Below, piece after piece: positions 5,458-5,511 of a DNA stretch of 5,511 bases. Numbering within the stretch: the first letter of the stretch is position 1; the number at the start of each line of letters is the position of its first letter. The position numbers were made by a program, and so were the translations under genes. Source of the stretch: an uncultured Tessaracoccus sp. (GTDB lineage Bacteria > Actinomycetota > Actinomycetes > Propionibacteriales > Propionibacteriaceae); NCBI RefSeq assembly GCF_947255005.1, contig NZ_CAMYFI010000096.1, positions 1 through 5,511 on the forward strand. Direction: 5' to 3'. The notes under the pieces were generated by a model. The model saw only the letters and a list, made by a program, of their open reading frames with translations. It made no database searches and was not told the origin of the DNA.

Positions 5458-5511
5458 CAAGATAGATCAAGTTCGTGGCTCGTCTATCCACCACGAACTT
5501 GATCTATCTTG
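5458..5511. repeat. Perfect 21-bp inverted repeat at the right edge
   Basis: The arm 5458-5478 (starting CAAGATAGATC and ending TTCGTGG) is the exact reverse complement of 5491-5511, around a 12-nt loop CTCGTCTATCCA. It is AT-rich compared with its surroundings. It may be a bidirectional terminator, a dispersed palindromic repeat, or a recombination or protein-binding site. Pairing may continue past the window, which ends at the last base of the right arm. Confidence 0.85.

Noticed and set aside
5458..5511. Insertion-sequence terminal inverted repeats
   Set aside because: Only 12 nt separate the arms, with no transposase or target duplication, so this is a palindrome and not the two ends of an element.

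Overview
The window is high-GC DNA from an actinobacterium. Support comes from G/C-rich third codon positions, a DUF1707/LiaF-like protein of a type common in Actinobacteria, a likely leaderless start (TANNNT box 7 nt before an ATG), and secreted proteins with an LPxTG-type motif. A Propionibacteriales- or Corynebacteriales-like host is plausible, but the sequence alone does not fix genus or family. All four genes are on the + strand.

Layout. Positions 2-823 hold the 3' part of a secreted-protein gene whose start lies left of the window. A hairpin terminator (868-903) follows. A complete paralogue of the first gene lies at 1037-1933, with a good ribosome site and its own UUCG-type hairpin terminator (1957-1991). 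Both proteins have a signal peptide, an early cysteine pair, a beta-rich body, a charged Gly/Asp/Lys linker and the terminal sequence KKPSLPSTGV. Both stop right there, without the hydrophobic segment and basic tail that a normal sortase substrate carries after LPxTG. The last 29 coding bases before the final codon position are identical in the two genes although the bodies have diverged.

An 81-nt inverted repeat (2019-2099) precedes a DUF1707 protein with a LiaF-like beta-repeat C-terminus (2156-2761). Next comes hrpB, an ATP-dependent DEVH-box helicase (2778-5267, or from a TTG at 2754 that overlaps the upstream gene). These two genes are probably co-transcribed, but no functional link between them is visible.

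The most unusual feature is a small family of interspersed palindromic repeats built around CTCAGTTG/CTCAGTCG. Two arms form the inverted repeat at 2019-2099. One copy lies in frame inside hrpB (4266-4314) and appears to add about 20-25 residues to the protein. Two more copies lie in opposite orientation just after hrpB (5317-5356 and 5387-5428). In the last copy the central octamer is reversed relative to its flanks. The window ends in a separate, perfect 21-bp inverted repeat (5458-5511) that is AT-rich for this genome. I see no transposase, tRNA, rRNA or CRISPR array.
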